Shown here: piece by piece, positions 1 through 10,387 of the stretch
How positions within the stretch are numbered: position 1 is the stretch's first letter
Layout of the letters: each line of letters begins with the position of its first letter
The notes under the pieces: model-generated
Databases searched by the model: none
Seen by the model: the letters and a program-made list of their open reading frames with translations, nothing else
What the model was told of the DNA's origin: nothing
DNA from: a virus
DNA: 64,000 bases
Virus record (IMG/VR): IMGVR_UViG_3300027902_000001
Span: 1-64,000 of that record
Direction: 5' to 3' (one strand)
Made by a program: the position numbers and the translations under genes

Positions 1-2
1 CT

Positions 3-2405
3 GCCACCGCCGCCGAGCTTGATTTTGAGCGCACGATCCTGGAAAGCAAGTACAAGGGTCTGTCGGAAACGCGCACCGCTTACGCTAAACAAGCCCTGGA
101 CATCGCCAACAACCTGACCAAGCTCACCACGTCGCCCTTTCCGGCGCGCGTCAAACAACCGGAAACCGGCGCGACGATCCTGACGACTGACGTGGCGGCC
201 TGGCGCTCCTATATCGACGCGCTACGGCAACTCTATCCAGCCGAGGTTCTGGCCAATCAGGGTCTGTATGAATCGGTACGCGCAATGGAAGCCGGCCAGG
301 CGGCGGCCATCAAGACTGCCGAAAGTATGGGTTGGACTGCCGATGCCTTCGACCTGCTGGCGCAGCAGGCGCTTGGTGCGGGCAGCGGTATCCTGGAATT
401 GGTCGATCAATTCGCCAAGTTGAGTCCCGCCGCGCGCGCCGCCATTCCAGGTCTGCAACTCCTGGGTGCGGCGATAGACGCCTTGCGCGCCCAGGCTGAA
501 AAGCCTGCCGACATCAGTGGTCTCTTTGCGGGTTACAAGGGCGCGGCAGATGCCGTCAAGGGAGCCTTGACCGATCTGAGCGGCGCGCTGACCAGCGATG
601 AACTGGTAGCCCTGAACAAGAGCATCCTCGACGAAATGCAGGCTGACTATCTGGCCTACGCCAAAGATAACGTCAATGCGTCCGGACTTGAAAACGACAT
701 CTGGATCAAGAATGAGACCGAGAAGTTCGTCGGCCCTTTGCAGTCCACGAAGGAGTATTACGACGAATCGGTGCGGATGGCACGCCAGGCGGCAACTGAT
801 ACCAAGGCGTCGGCGGCTGAAGTTACCAGCGCCATTGAAGCCGCCATCAAAAAGGGCTTGGAAGTCACGCCGGGTGACATGCTGGATACTCAAGCCGGCA
901 AGTATAAGGACAAGGCTCTGGAATCCGCTCGCCGTCTGAACGCGATCTCCGAGCGCGGCTTTGCAGAACTCAAGGCGCATCCCGATTGGGCCGCGGCGCT
1001 CAAGATTCCGCCCGAAATCTTGGCCGGCAGCGAGGCCGATCTGAAAGCCTGGGCGGCGCAAACCTCTGAGGACGTGCAGAACCTCACACGGCCCGATCTG
1101 ATCAACTGGGACGCCTTCTTGGCCAACTGGGACAAGGGTCTGCTCGACGAGGCGGCCAAAAGCTACACAATGGATAAGGCGCTCGATATGTTGGTAAAAT
1201 CGGGGCGCATTGGACCAGAAGGCAAGGCGGCCGCCAAGAAGAAGATCGAGGGGATGTTCGGCGAAGCCCCGACAGTCACGTTCAAGACTTACTTCCCGGA
1301 TGAATCCAAGATTGTCGATCCATTCCTGGCTGCGGCAGCCAAGGCAGTGCGCGATAAGGCTAAGCTGCTGGTCGAGATAGAAGCGCATGTCACCAGGACC
1401 GGCGATACGTTACCGGTTCCTTCCGGTAAGGCTCCACCCGAAGGCAGCGGTATGGAACCTCCGGTAAAATCACCACCCGTTCCACCCAAACCGGAACCCG
1501 TCAAGGTTTCCGTCCAGGCGAAACTTACGCAGACGGTTATACCGGAAGCGGATTTCTTGAAGGCATTGGGGGTTACGAGTGTCAAGGTTCCTGTTACCGT
1601 TCAACCGGCGGTACCGGCATCTGATCAGGCCGCAGCGGTCAAGGCCAACATCCAGCAAGTCATCGGCACACCAGCCGTGCAAATCGCGACCATGTTGGCG
1701 CAGCCCACCGTAGACAGCCTCTTGGCCTATCGAACTACCATTGAAGGTAACTTCGCCAGCACGCCTTTGGATATAGCATCGGCAGTCGGCTGGGATATAA
1801 CTCAAGCAGATGAATATCGTACTGGCTTAGCCTCCTATTTTAGCACTAATCCAGTAAACGTAGACACTGCCCTGGGCGGCTCGCAGAAGAACATGGACGA
1901 CTATCGCACTGGGATTGAGGAGTATTTCAAGGCCAATCCGCTGCATATCGCTGCCATCATGACTTATGGTGAGGAGCCAAAGGAACCTGAGCCAACTCCC
2001 ATACCATATGGCCCGCAGTCGTCCAATCCCCTATTTCCTCTTGCTGGCTATGGCGTTGGAATGCCACCTGTCACTTCCGGTCTCGATCTGACCAACATCG
2101 GCGTGCAGACCAATATGACTAAACCGGGGCAGGACATTGCCGGCAAGCTCTACGCTTCATTCGACTCCGCGCTCAAGACGCAAACCCCCGGCGCGCAAGC
2201 GGCGAGCTATTGGGGCGCGAGTTTCGCCACGGCTGCGCCGGTCTTCAGGGCGATTGGGGTTTCGGCTGGCGATCAGGTCGGCGATGCTTTCATCACGGCC
2301 ATCGAGACAAAGGCCGAGGGAGTTGTGCACAAGCTCGCCGAGATCATCGCGCCGGAAGTCGCGGCGATCCTGGAGAAGTCCAAACCCAAGGGGCCGTTGC
2401 CATGA
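3..2405 (+). CDS. Tail tape-measure-like protein, C-terminal part (5' cut by window)
   Basis: The frame is open from the window edge, so about 800 residues are visible and the true start lies outside. The chain is Ala/Lys/Glu-rich and largely helical, with a Pro-rich stretch near visible residues 480-500 and short similar blocks after it. It ends with an amphipathic helical tail. Length, composition and position just upstream of tail hub and fibre-like genes fit a tape measure protein, which sets tail length inside the tail tube. The stop overlaps the next start (ATGA). No catalytic motif was seen. The identification rests on context and composition only. Confidence 0.6.
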   Translation, partial: ATAAELDFERTILESKYKGLSETRTAYAKQALDIANNLTKLTTSPFPARVKQPETGATILTTDVAAWRSYIDALRQLYPAEVLANQGLYESVRAMEAGQAAAIKTAESMGWTADAFDLLAQQALGAGSGILELVDQFAKLSPAARAAIPGLQLLGAAIDALRAQAEKPADISGLFAGYKGAADAVKGALTDLSGALTSDELVALNKSILDEMQADYLAYAKDNVNASGLENDIWIKNETEKFVGPLQSTKEYYDESVRMARQAATDTKASAAEVTSAIEAAIKKGLEVTPGDMLDTQAGKYKDKALESARRLNAISERGFAELKAHPDWAAALKIPPEILAGSEADLKAWAAQTSEDVQNLTRPDLINWDAFLANWDKGLLDEAAKSYTMDKALDMLVKSGRIGPEGKAAAKKKIEGMFGEAPTVTFKTYFPDESKIVDPFLAAAAKAVRDKAKLLVEIEAHVTRTGDTLPVPSGKAPPEGSGMEPPVKSPPVPPKPEPVKVSVQAKLTQTVIPEADFLKALGVTSVKVPVTVQPAVPASDQAAAVKANIQQVIGTPAVQIATMLAQPTVDSLLAYRTTIEGNFASTPLDIASAVGWDITQADEYRTGLASYFSTNPVNVDTALGGSQKNMDDYRTGIEEYFKANPLHIAAIMTYGEEPKEPEPTPIPYGPQSSNPLFPLAGYGVGMPPVTSGLDLTNIGVQTNMTKPGQDIAGKLYASFDSALKTQTPGAQAASYWGASFATAAPVFRAIGVSAGDQVGDAFITAIETKAEGVVHKLAEIIAPEVAAILEKSKPKGPLP

Positions 2406-2761
2406 CCTGGACACATTCATTAGGCGGCTCTCCTCTGCCGCTGCCCAAAGCCGAGGGGCCGTTCGAGATGGAGTACATCCCGTTCGGCGTGGCGCTGCGC
2501 TCGCTGAACTGCACCTATCACGTGCAACTCATGGGCGCGTACTGGCGCATTCACATCAACTGGGAGGGTTTGACCAAGGCCGAGCGCGACACGGCCTTTG
2601 CGGCATACGTGGCCTATCTGGCGGACAGAGCCGCCTACGTCATGCCGGATGGTCTGACGCTGACCGTCTGCGCCAGTCTGAATAGTTGGAATGAGAATCA
2701 CTTCTACGCCCGCGACGGCACCGTGCGTTACAACGTGTCCTTTCAGGTGGAGCAGGTCTGA
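2402..2761 (+). CDS. Small tail protein, unknown
   Basis: The 119-residue protein starts at the ATG that overlaps the tape-measure stop (ATGA), and its own stop overlaps the next start (TGATG). It is compact, has several aromatic residues and no recognised motif. Tight coupling between the tape measure and hub-like genes suggests a minor tail or distal-tail component. That role is inferred from position only. Confidence 0.6.
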   Translation: MTWTHSLGGSPLPLPKAEGPFEMEYIPFGVALRSLNCTYHVQLMGAYWRIHINWEGLTKAERDTAFAAYVAYLADRAAYVMPDGLTLTVCASLNSWNENHFYARDGTVRYNVSFQVEQV

Positions 2762-4323
2762 TGCAATTTGCCAGCGCGTTTTTTATTGCGGCCTGCCAGG
2801 CGACCGGCAACCAGCCGTTGACGTACCTGGAAATCTCCTGGGATGGTATGGGTAGCATCGCCGCGGCGCGTGGCAGCGCGCACTGGACGGATGAGACAGC
2901 TTATCTGGTGGCGCACCGCGGCGCGCTGAAGATCGAGCCGCCCGGAGAGAACATGGTCATGGCGGGCGACATCGCCAATGTCACCATCGAGCTTGCCAAT
3001 ACGACGCAGCGTTTTTCCTGGCTGCGCACCGACAAACCTCTCTATGCCAACATCGGCGGCGCGGTCGGCCTAAGCGGTAAGTTGGTGCGGCTGTGGCAGG
3101 GCTTGATTGTGACAGTCGTTGATCCATTTCTGGGGCCTACGCTGGAATCGCAGTACGTTTGCATCTTCACCGGCGTCATCGCCGACTTCACGCCCGACAC
3201 CGCGGCGGGCAACGTAGAACTGGAGTGTCGCGACATTGGCTGGCTCTACTTGCAGCAAAAGGTCAGTACGGTGGCGGCCTACGACGTAGCGGTCGATGCC
3301 TGGATCGGCCAGGTCTGCGCCCTGGGCCACGCGGGCGTGATCGCGACGGGCGCTATGGACGCCGGCATCTACCCGCTGCCGTTTGCCTGGTTGGACGACG
3401 AAAGCCTGGTCGATGAAATCTGGCAGGCCGCCGAAGCAGATTGCGGCCTGGCTTACTTCGATCAACTGGGCCGGCTGCGCTTCGAGAATGCCTTGCACTG
3501 GCTGAGCCACCTGAGCAGTGTTTGGACGTTCAACGAGAGCCACTACGGCAAAGTCGTGCCCGCTATTTCGACCGACGCGGTGGCGACTAAGGTCACGGTG
3601 GAATGGAGTGGACGCGTTATCGGCAGCGAAATAGCTGTCTACACCCTGGACAATGCCAAGCGCATCATGCCAGGCGCGACGCTCACCTGGCAGGCACGTT
3701 TCTCGAATGCCGTATCCGAAATCTACGCGCCCTCGGTGGTCAAACCGTTCAACGACTACACCGCCAGCGGTTTCGGCGGCGATAACCTGACTGCCGATGT
3801 CACCGTAACACTGAGCAATATTTCCGCGCAGCAATGCACGGTCACGGTGCTCAACAACAACATCAGCAAGGTGGCGCTGATCACCTTCCTGCAACTGCGG
3901 GGCCTGCCGCTGATCGGCGGGCCGACCGAGCAGGAGTCAGCCCTGGCCGTGCCTGCGCCGTACAGCTTCGAGCGGGTGCGTTCGGTGCGCGGCAACCCCT
4001 ATGTGCAGACGCAAGCGCAGGGTCAGGCCGCCGCCGGGCTTTTGGCAGTGCGGGGCCGGCGCATTCGTCCGGTTTGGCGCTTGAGTGATGTGCCCGGTGT
4101 GCCGCAACTTGAACTGGGAGATCGCGTCAGCTTGTACGATCAGCGCAATATCGGCCCCACGCCCGCCGCGTGCATCGTCATCGGCATCAGTTGGGAAGGT
4201 AGCAAAGAGCGGGGGTTCGTCCAGGAGCTAGACCTGATTGACTACACCGACCTATGGGCGTATGACGACTACTACATCATCGGCGTGACGGCCCTGGGTA
4301 CGCATGGCCGCGCGTACTATTGA
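2761..4323 (+). CDS. Tail hub / baseplate-like protein
   Basis: This 520-residue protein is translationally coupled to the gene before it. The first 160 residues are beta-rich with a V-T-I-E-L stretch. The middle has the recurrent pattern of tail-hub proteins, in which a segment of about 80 residues ends in F-T-G-V-I-x-D and is followed by E-C-R-D. The C-terminal third (L-G-D-R-V-S-L and the following G-I-S-W-E) resembles the barrel found in phage tail hub and tail-associated proteins. It probably sits at the tail tip. The family is inferred from this pattern and from gene order. Confidence 0.5.
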   Translation: MQFASAFFIAACQATGNQPLTYLEISWDGMGSIAAARGSAHWTDETAYLVAHRGALKIEPPGENMVMAGDIANVTIELANTTQRFSWLRTDKPLYANIGGAVGLSGKLVRLWQGLIVTVVDPFLGPTLESQYVCIFTGVIADFTPDTAAGNVELECRDIGWLYLQQKVSTVAAYDVAVDAWIGQVCALGHAGVIATGAMDAGIYPLPFAWLDDESLVDEIWQAAEADCGLAYFDQLGRLRFENALHWLSHLSSVWTFNESHYGKVVPAISTDAVATKVTVEWSGRVIGSEIAVYTLDNAKRIMPGATLTWQARFSNAVSEIYAPSVVKPFNDYTASGFGGDNLTADVTVTLSNISAQQCTVTVLNNNISKVALITFLQLRGLPLIGGPTEQESALAVPAPYSFERVRSVRGNPYVQTQAQGQAAAGLLAVRGRRIRPVWRLSDVPGVPQLELGDRVSLYDQRNIGPTPAACIVIGISWEGSKERGFVQELDLIDYTDLWAYDDYYIIGVTALGTHGRAYY

Positions 4324-4326
4324 GGT

Positions 4327-5721
4327 ATGATGACCAGTCCTTACGGCGCATTACCGACTTTCACCCACGGCCAGGTACTTTCGGCCAGTCATTTGAACGC
4401 GCTGCAAAGCTACGTCCAGGCGCTACATGACGCGGCCTTGGGCCAGACGATGCCGTTTTTGGCCTGGCAGTGGTATGGCGATGTCCCAGTCAGCAAGTCA
4501 TGGACCGGCATTTTGCGCCACAAGTACGACAGCTTCAAGTACAAGTACGTCATCACTGACGGCTATGGCGCGTGTACGATCAAGATCAACAACGTCGCCG
4601 TAGCCACTTCCACCGGGCCGGGCACCTACACGGCGACGGTGGACATCAGTGGCTTGGGTCTAGTGGCGGGTCAGTTCTACGATGTGATCTTTGCCATCGC
4701 CAACGTCGGCTCACAGGAAGGCCACGCGTCGGTGCAGTATATGTACGAATCCTATGCGCCCGCCGTCTATACGCTGGCTAGCTTTGCCGACGAGACGATT
4801 CCGAGCGCCGCCGCTTGGAACTACCTCTGCGCCTATGCGACTGACCTGGCCAATCTGAGCACCGCGCCGCAGCCGTGTGGCTTCAAGACGACGGGCCGCT
4901 ATCAGAACATGCTGGGGTCCTGCAACCACCATGCGCGCTACCTGGCTTACAGCTTCTCGCGCACCCGACCCTATCACGACGACGGTGGCCTCTGGGCTGA
5001 TACCAAGATTTATATCAATGGCAGCCTGGCCCTGCGGCGCGTAGTTGGCGGGCCGGCCCAAGTTGGTACAGGCGAGGACTTTGACCAAAACGCAGGCGAT
5101 ACTTGCACCTGGTCGGGGCTGCTCGACCTTGACGCCCACCCAGGCGGTCTGGTCATCGGCCACGATTACGACATCATCTTGAGCAGCGACGGCGCAGGTG
5201 AAAGTTTCGGCAGTCAGCAATGGGATCACTGGTTTTACCTGTACGAGTTGCCGGAGGCTAATCCGGGCGGCTTTTTCTGGCAAACGTTTACGGCCTGGAC
5301 GCACGGCGCTTGGGTGCGCGGCAATAGTAGCGTGCCGCAGATAGTCACCATTAAGGACAATCTGGACGCCATCGCGGCCTGCTCCAATTACCGTAACTAT
5401 CCTGCGCCCACCGACAACGGCGCGGGCCTGTACGGCATACGCCGCTGGCGCTGGCTGCACTACCGCACCTATCCCCAGGACAATCGCAGTCACGCTACCG
5501 ACGACGATCCCTATGACCCCTTGCCGCCCACCGGCACACCAACCATCACGGAAAGCCCGACGCTGATCTACAACTACATGGGCAAGGAGAAGAAAGTCTC
5601 GCTTTCCGACGCCTATGAGCAGTGGCTGTGGCTCGATCTGGATAGTGTTGAGGGCCTTGACCCAGGCATCCCTTATGCGCTAGAAAACGTCAGGTACGCC
5701 TTAGAGGACGAGGTAATCTGA
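4327..5721 (+). CDS. Minor tail / fibre-like protein
   Basis: The 464-residue protein begins three bases after the hub stop. Residues 10-27 carry the F-T-H-G-Q-V-L-S-A-S-H-L-N-A-L segment that recurs at the start of phage minor tail and fibre-attachment proteins. The rest is beta-rich with many Trp and Tyr, suggesting jelly-roll or carbohydrate-facing modules. Its stop overlaps the next start. A host-contact role is plausible but not shown by any motif. Confidence 0.5.
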   Translation: MMTSPYGALPTFTHGQVLSASHLNALQSYVQALHDAALGQTMPFLAWQWYGDVPVSKSWTGILRHKYDSFKYKYVITDGYGACTIKINNVAVATSTGPGTYTATVDISGLGLVAGQFYDVIFAIANVGSQEGHASVQYMYESYAPAVYTLASFADETIPSAAAWNYLCAYATDLANLSTAPQPCGFKTTGRYQNMLGSCNHHARYLAYSFSRTRPYHDDGGLWADTKIYINGSLALRRVVGGPAQVGTGEDFDQNAGDTCTWSGLLDLDAHPGGLVIGHDYDIILSSDGAGESFGSQQWDHWFYLYELPEANPGGFFWQTFTAWTHGAWVRGNSSVPQIVTIKDNLDAIAACSNYRNYPAPTDNGAGLYGIRRWRWLHYRTYPQDNRSHATDDDPYDPLPPTGTPTITESPTLIYNYMGKEKKVSLSDAYEQWLWLDLDSVEGLDPGIPYALENVRYALEDEVI

Positions 5722-6644
5722 TGTCCAAGCGTGATCTGATCCGTCGCATTGATCTGAGGCCCACCGCCGGTAGTATCCGCGCGCCTGTCTATGGCGCGTC
5801 CGCCACCAGCAACTTCGACGACGAACAACTGGTGCGCCGCGACGGCACGCATTGGCTCTACAGCACGGCCAAGTGGCTGTGGAGCGCCGGTGCGGAAGTC
5901 ACAGGGACCTTTCGTTCCTGGGGCAGCGGCATCGTGCAGGTTTTCGGCACGCTGTTTGCAGGTCGCCAGGAAGGGCCGCGCGTCGGCATCTTTGAGCGGA
6001 CCAACGAGGACAGCGTCGCGTCGTTCGGTATGGAAGCAGTGGGTCTGGATAACGTGCCTTTCTTTGGCGTTGGCGGGTTGGATAGCGGTGATCGTGACGA
6101 CACGTGGGGCACCTTGGGCTATGAAGGCTTTCCGCGCATTCACCTGGAGACTGTTACCGGCTACGAGCGCAAGCTGCCCTTGGTCGATGTGGCCGTGCTC
6201 AACGGCGCGATCCCCGGCAGCCAGATCGACACACATACGTTGACAATTCCAGTAGTGGATTCCCTGGCGGGGCTGACGTTTAGCGAGGGCCAGCTTTTTC
6301 TGTTGCGACTGGGCGCTGATAGCGGCGCGCTCTATGCGTGGACACGGTGGGGGCCGGAACCGCAAGGCGGCTACCACCGCGCCGGACCACACAATCATCA
6401 GACCTTCGACGAGGGTGACACCTTGTCTTTGGCGGCGGCCATGACGGACGTGGCCATTACCAGTCCAACTGCCTACGACACCCTCTATTACGATGCGCCC
6501 AACAGCCGCTGGGCTAACGGCGCACGCGAAGCGGTCTACGTGGGCATGGCTGATGCGGGTGGCTACTTTGCCACCGATCAAGTTGAGTGGGGGATGCAAT
6601 ATCTAGCCAGTTGGCTACTGGATGTTGCAGGGAGAGTGCCATGA
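5721..6644 (+). CDS. Tail structural protein, unknown
   Basis: The 307-residue protein is rich in Gly, Asp and aromatic residues with no transmembrane segment. Near residue 225 there is an H-N-H-Q-T-F stretch; it is not a nuclease motif in this context. It is coupled to the genes on both sides (start on the preceding stop, stop overlapping the 6641 start). It is likely the last of the coupled tail-tip genes. No family was recognised. Confidence 0.5.
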   Translation: MSKRDLIRRIDLRPTAGSIRAPVYGASATSNFDDEQLVRRDGTHWLYSTAKWLWSAGAEVTGTFRSWGSGIVQVFGTLFAGRQEGPRVGIFERTNEDSVASFGMEAVGLDNVPFFGVGGLDSGDRDDTWGTLGYEGFPRIHLETVTGYERKLPLVDVAVLNGAIPGSQIDTHTLTIPVVDSLAGLTFSEGQLFLLRLGADSGALYAWTRWGPEPQGGYHRAGPHNHQTFDEGDTLSLAAAMTDVAITSPTAYDTLYYDAPNSRWANGAREAVYVGMADAGGYFATDQVEWGMQYLASWLLDVAGRVP

Positions 6645-9600
6645 AACGTCTACCCTTCATCATCATCGGTGTAATCGTGCTGCTGGTCGTTGTGGTTCTG
6701 GCGGTACAACCCTTGACGCGCGTACAAAGCGCGCCGGTGTATCAGGGAGCGACTGCTACGCCAACTGTTGCGCCTGGTATCTATGCGTTCAACTACTTCG
6801 ATGCAAACAGTTTAGGCAATTCTTGCTCTAGTTGGTTTGGTGTACTAACGCCCGTGCCTTTGACCGGTGGAGCCGATACTACGGGGGAGCGTGATAACTG
6901 TATAGCCGATCCACGTGGTAAACCCTGTTGGGATTGGATGTATCTTTGTAATACCTATAGTACGGATCAGGTAGTGTCCCTCACCGCTGCCGGGTATGCA
7001 ACAGGTGATGATTACGAGCTTTCGGCTATAATGGGCGCTCAGTCTATGTTTGGAGAAGCCAGTAGTTATTGGTGCACTTTCAATGAATCTATTTTGGAAA
7101 TGGCGGGTGTGCTTACGGATACTGTTCCCGTGGCAGGTAGTACAGAGCATTATGATTATCTGCAAGTATTAGTAAGTTCCGATTCATATCACAATGAAGG
7201 CATAAGTAATTGCACGGCCTCCTCTTGGCATTCTTATGCTATTGATCTGGTTGCAATTTCAACTCCTACACCCACACGTACACCCTATGGCGGGGTTACA
7301 CCTACATCTACCAGTGGCGTAGCTGTTACGGCTACGCCGACTGCTAATCCCGCCGCGCAGCCCGTCATTGTCGGCATTTTCGCCTGCCAGGGTACGCCCT
7401 GTCGGGACTGGAACCTGCGTTCCATGTGCGGCGACAATGATCTATGGGCGGATATTGCGGTGGAAGCCAATACTACTTCAGTTGCCGGTTGGCGACTGGA
7501 AATTCGGGACACCAGCGACGTATTGTACTGTCAGCGCACCTTTGCCGCTGACAATCGTATCGTCGGCTGTAAGACGACATTCCTGGACGAGATGCTTAGT
7601 GCTGTTAGTCAACCTTGCCAGGTCTGGCCGACCAGTGGCACGGTTTACCTATACGACGCCGCCAATACACTGATTGATTTTCGTGCCTACACGGCTCAGT
7701 GCGGAGTAGCTTACAAACAACGTGTCTGGACTGATCCTGGTTCGACCTGGGCCCATTTACCTGGCGCACCGGGTTGCACAACCCTGGAGAATCTTACACC
7801 TACGGCAACGTCAGTTGGCAACACGCCATCACCTACTTTTACGGCGACACGCACGCGTACACCCACACCCACGCCAACTGTCACACCCACGCCGACTGTG
7901 ACACTTACGCCAACTGTTACTCCCACGCCAACTGTCACACCCATCGGTCATACACCTTCACCTACCTTTACACCGACTGTTACGCGGACACCGACGATCA
8001 CACCGACACCTACGGCAACGCTACTGCCTGGTCAGGTTGCTGCTGGTGTAGCTTTTGTCTCCTGGACGGCTCCTGAGAGCGCAATCCCGCCGTTACGACC
8101 CACTGCCGATCCACTCTATAGTCCCGGCGCGCGTTATCCGGTGGGCCTGGAGAGTATCGAGTATCTAGATAACACTTGGGGTGATACGCCCACAGATTGT
8201 GGAGCGGTGACTTGCACGACTTATAACATTAACTGGACACCCTACGATACTGATTTGGCGGCTGCCGCAGCTTATACCGTAACTTTGGGTGATGGTTCAG
8301 TTGTCAATCAACCCTACAGTCTACCACTACCGGCTTTCTGGCTGGTCAATGGTAACTCTCAGGGCGGCAATGGCACTGTGGATCATCCTTACGGCGACCT
8401 CTATCTACCGACCTGGATGTTGAGCTATGCGCAAAAGTTTCAGTATGGTACGGATTGGTATTGGGGTATCAACTACGATAATTCAGCCTTTGTCGCACGT
8501 CTAAAAAACTACATTACGGAGGCCGGGGCGCGTTACAACGACAATGATCAAGTTGCGTTGGTGCGGGTAGCCGTGGGCGTAGATGGCGAATCGCAACCGG
8601 TCGGCCATGCTACTTGGGCTGGTGCAGGTGGTAACCAGAATGGTCTGATGTACGCGCATCAAAACGCGGTGGCTTCCTGTCCTAGTTATCAGCAGTTCGT
8701 CATTACGATGTGTGAGACAGCGAAGATAGCTTTCCCGGACAAACCTGTAGTTTGCATGGTTGGGCCATCACCTTGTTTTGGTTGGTATGGTTACGAGTGG
8801 CGTTCAATGTTATGGGAAGGTTACGACTGGTTTGCCGGTTGGCACAATGAAGATCCTGAACCAGTGATTGGTTATAGCGCCAATGCCGTTGCGCCTGATT
8901 ATCAGTTGGCTCAAGGTGCGCCTGGTTTCGATTACTCTAACTGGATGTACTACTCTAGCGCCGCCACGGTGCATAATTACGGCGATCCAGTGGCGATGGA
9001 GTGGTGGGCTAACGCCAATATCGGCGGCTACGATCCCTACCAGAGTCTATACTGGCCCTTCCTAACCGGAGCTAACTGGCATAGCAGTTTCTTGCTACCC
9101 AACTCGACCTACAATCCCTATCGCACGACTTTTGCCTGGGACGTGATTGACTACTGGCTTGGTGGTTACGAGGATCGCGGTTGGATTATCTTCCGTGACG
9201 CCGAATACCGCAACTACATCATCAATGACGGTTATCGCAATATCTCACCCGAAGGCGGGCGCGGGCCTTACGAAAACCATCTGGCAGTGTTGACACCTAC
9301 GGCCTATGATCAATACTGTTCGGCGGCTGTAATCGCAGAGGAAGCCGATAAAGCACCGGGGGCTGGCGCTACACCAGTCTGGCGACCGTGTGGCTTGGAC
9401 GGTTCACCACATTACCTGCCGACGCCCAAAGCTACGCTTCAGGCGACCACGCCGACACCGGAACCGACCCAAGATTTCAACATGATGCAGCGCCTGTTCA
9501 ACCGCCAGGCCCTGGCCGTGAGTGCGGGCGGGACGATGGGTATCAAGGCGGACGAAGCCTGGCAGTATTACGGCGAGACGCATGACATCAGCGTCACGCT

Positions 9601-9988
9601 GAGTTACCTGGACATTGGTACCGGCAACGTCACGATTTCGCTGGCGACCGGGCCGAGCACCCAGGACGACCACGTGATCGCCCTGGGCAACACCGGCTTG
9701 TGGCAGCGCGCCCGGTGGGATGTCGCCTCAGCAGCCATTGGCAATACGATCAACGTGTCAGGGCGCGGCAATTCATTCATAAAAGTTGCCAACGGAGCCG
9801 GTAGTCTGTTATACTTGCACGAGTTGTATGCCGATGTCACCAGCGGCACGCGGGGCATGATGGCACCCTACGCGTTGCCGCCCGAAGCTCCGGCTACATC
9901 AAGACTCTGGCTGCTGGTCGTAGTTGGCATAGGCGCAATCGGCGCGGGTGTGCTGATCACACGCCGGCGCAGGAGCAGCCGAGCATGA
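6641..9988 (+). CDS. Large membrane-anchored surface protein with a glycosidase-like domain
   Basis: I chose the ATG at 6641 (GGAGAG upstream, ATGA overlap) because it starts directly with an N-terminal hydrophobic segment (residues 4-22), giving 1115 residues. Cys-rich domains follow, then Thr/Pro-rich linkers near residues 200-230 and 390-460. Between the linkers a domain of about 130 residues resembles a lamin-tail-like beta fold. Residues of roughly 480-900 are Trp/Tyr-rich with alternating strand and helix character suggestive of a TIM-barrel glycosidase, but no catalytic pair was assigned. The end has a transmembrane helix and a basic R-R-R-R-S-S-R-A tail, as in cell-wall or membrane-anchored proteins. 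It looks like a host-surface protein carried by a phage, possibly for lysogenic conversion or host-wall processing. Codon choice is more AT-rich than its neighbours. Confidence 0.6.
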   Translation: MKRLPFIIIGVIVLLVVVVLAVQPLTRVQSAPVYQGATATPTVAPGIYAFNYFDANSLGNSCSSWFGVLTPVPLTGGADTTGERDNCIADPRGKPCWDWMYLCNTYSTDQVVSLTAAGYATGDDYELSAIMGAQSMFGEASSYWCTFNESILEMAGVLTDTVPVAGSTEHYDYLQVLVSSDSYHNEGISNCTASSWHSYAIDLVAISTPTPTRTPYGGVTPTSTSGVAVTATPTANPAAQPVIVGIFACQGTPCRDWNLRSMCGDNDLWADIAVEANTTSVAGWRLEIRDTSDVLYCQRTFAADNRIVGCKTTFLDEMLSAVSQPCQVWPTSGTVYLYDAANTLIDFRAYTAQCGVAYKQRVWTDPGSTWAHLPGAPGCTTLENLTPTATSVGNTPSPTFTATRTRTPTPTPTVTPTPTVTLTPTVTPTPTVTPIGHTPSPTFTPTVTRTPTITPTPTATLLPGQVAAGVAFVSWTAPESAIPPLRPTADPLYSPGARYPVGLESIEYLDNTWGDTPTDCGAVTCTTYNINWTPYDTDLAAAAAYTVTLGDGSVVNQPYSLPLPAFWLVNGNSQGGNGTVDHPYGDLYLPTWMLSYAQKFQYGTDWYWGINYDNSAFVARLKNYITEAGARYNDNDQVALVRVAVGVDGESQPVGHATWAGAGGNQNGLMYAHQNAVASCPSYQQFVITMCETAKIAFPDKPVVCMVGPSPCFGWYGYEWRSMLWEGYDWFAGWHNEDPEPVIGYSANAVAPDYQLAQGAPGFDYSNWMYYSSAATVHNYGDPVAMEWWANANIGGYDPYQSLYWPFLTGANWHSSFLLPNSTYNPYRTTFAWDVIDYWLGGYEDRGWIIFRDAEYRNYIINDGYRNISPEGGRGPYENHLAVLTPTAYDQYCSAAVIAEEADKAPGAGATPVWRPCGLDGSPHYLPTPKATLQATTPTPEPTQDFNMMQRLFNRQALAVSAGGTMGIKADEAWQYYGETHDISVTLSYLDIGTGNVTISLATGPSTQDDHVIALGNTGLWQRARWDVASAAIGNTINVSGRGNSFIKVANGAGSLLYLHELYADVTSGTRGMMAPYALPPEAPATSRLWLLVVVGIGAIGAGVLITRRRRSSRA

Positions 9989-10030
9989 GCACGTAACTTG
10001 ATCCCAATCTAGCCAAGGATGTCCGACCAT

Positions 10031-10387
10031 ATGCACACATCACGCCTGTTTCGACTGGTTCGGCTCAGTCCCCTACGATTGTATATCGGCCTGTCACTAT
10101 TGCTGGTTGGTCTGGCGCGCTCCGACGCCATACCGTTCCTGGAGTTGCGGTCATATGCGGAGCCAGCGTGGCTCTACGGGGTGCTGCAAGTGGCGGCAGG
10201 TTTGGGCTTGCTGCTGACCCTGCCGCGGCGCACCCATTGGACGGGACGGGCGGCGGGCATCCTGGCAGTTGGCGTCGCGTCCATGCTGGCGTGGGCTTTG
10301 GCTCACTTGCTTTCGACGGGCAGCGTCTTTTACGCCGTGGGGGCGGTGATGCTATTGATCTTCGAGGTGGGCACCGATGGACAATAG
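10031..10387 (+). CDS. Small integral membrane protein
   Basis: I chose the ATG at 10031 because AAGGA lies upstream at normal distance; an in-frame ATG at 10019 sits on that ribosome site. The 118-residue protein has three to four hydrophobic helices and a short acidic C-terminus. It overlaps the CHAT-like gene by 11 bases, so the two are probably translated together. Size and position after the tail block would fit a holin, but a partner for the membrane-anchored CHAT protein is equally possible. Confidence 0.55.
   Translation: MHTSRLFRLVRLSPLRLYIGLSLLLVGLARSDAIPFLELRSYAEPAWLYGVLQVAAGLGLLLTLPRRTHWTGRAAGILAVGVASMLAWALAHLLSTGSVFYAVGAVMLLIFEVGTDGQ

Noticed and set aside
222-1388. Long minus-strand open frame inside the tape-measure region
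   Set aside because: It is a shadow of a GC-rich coding region with no ribosome site or protein-like motif.
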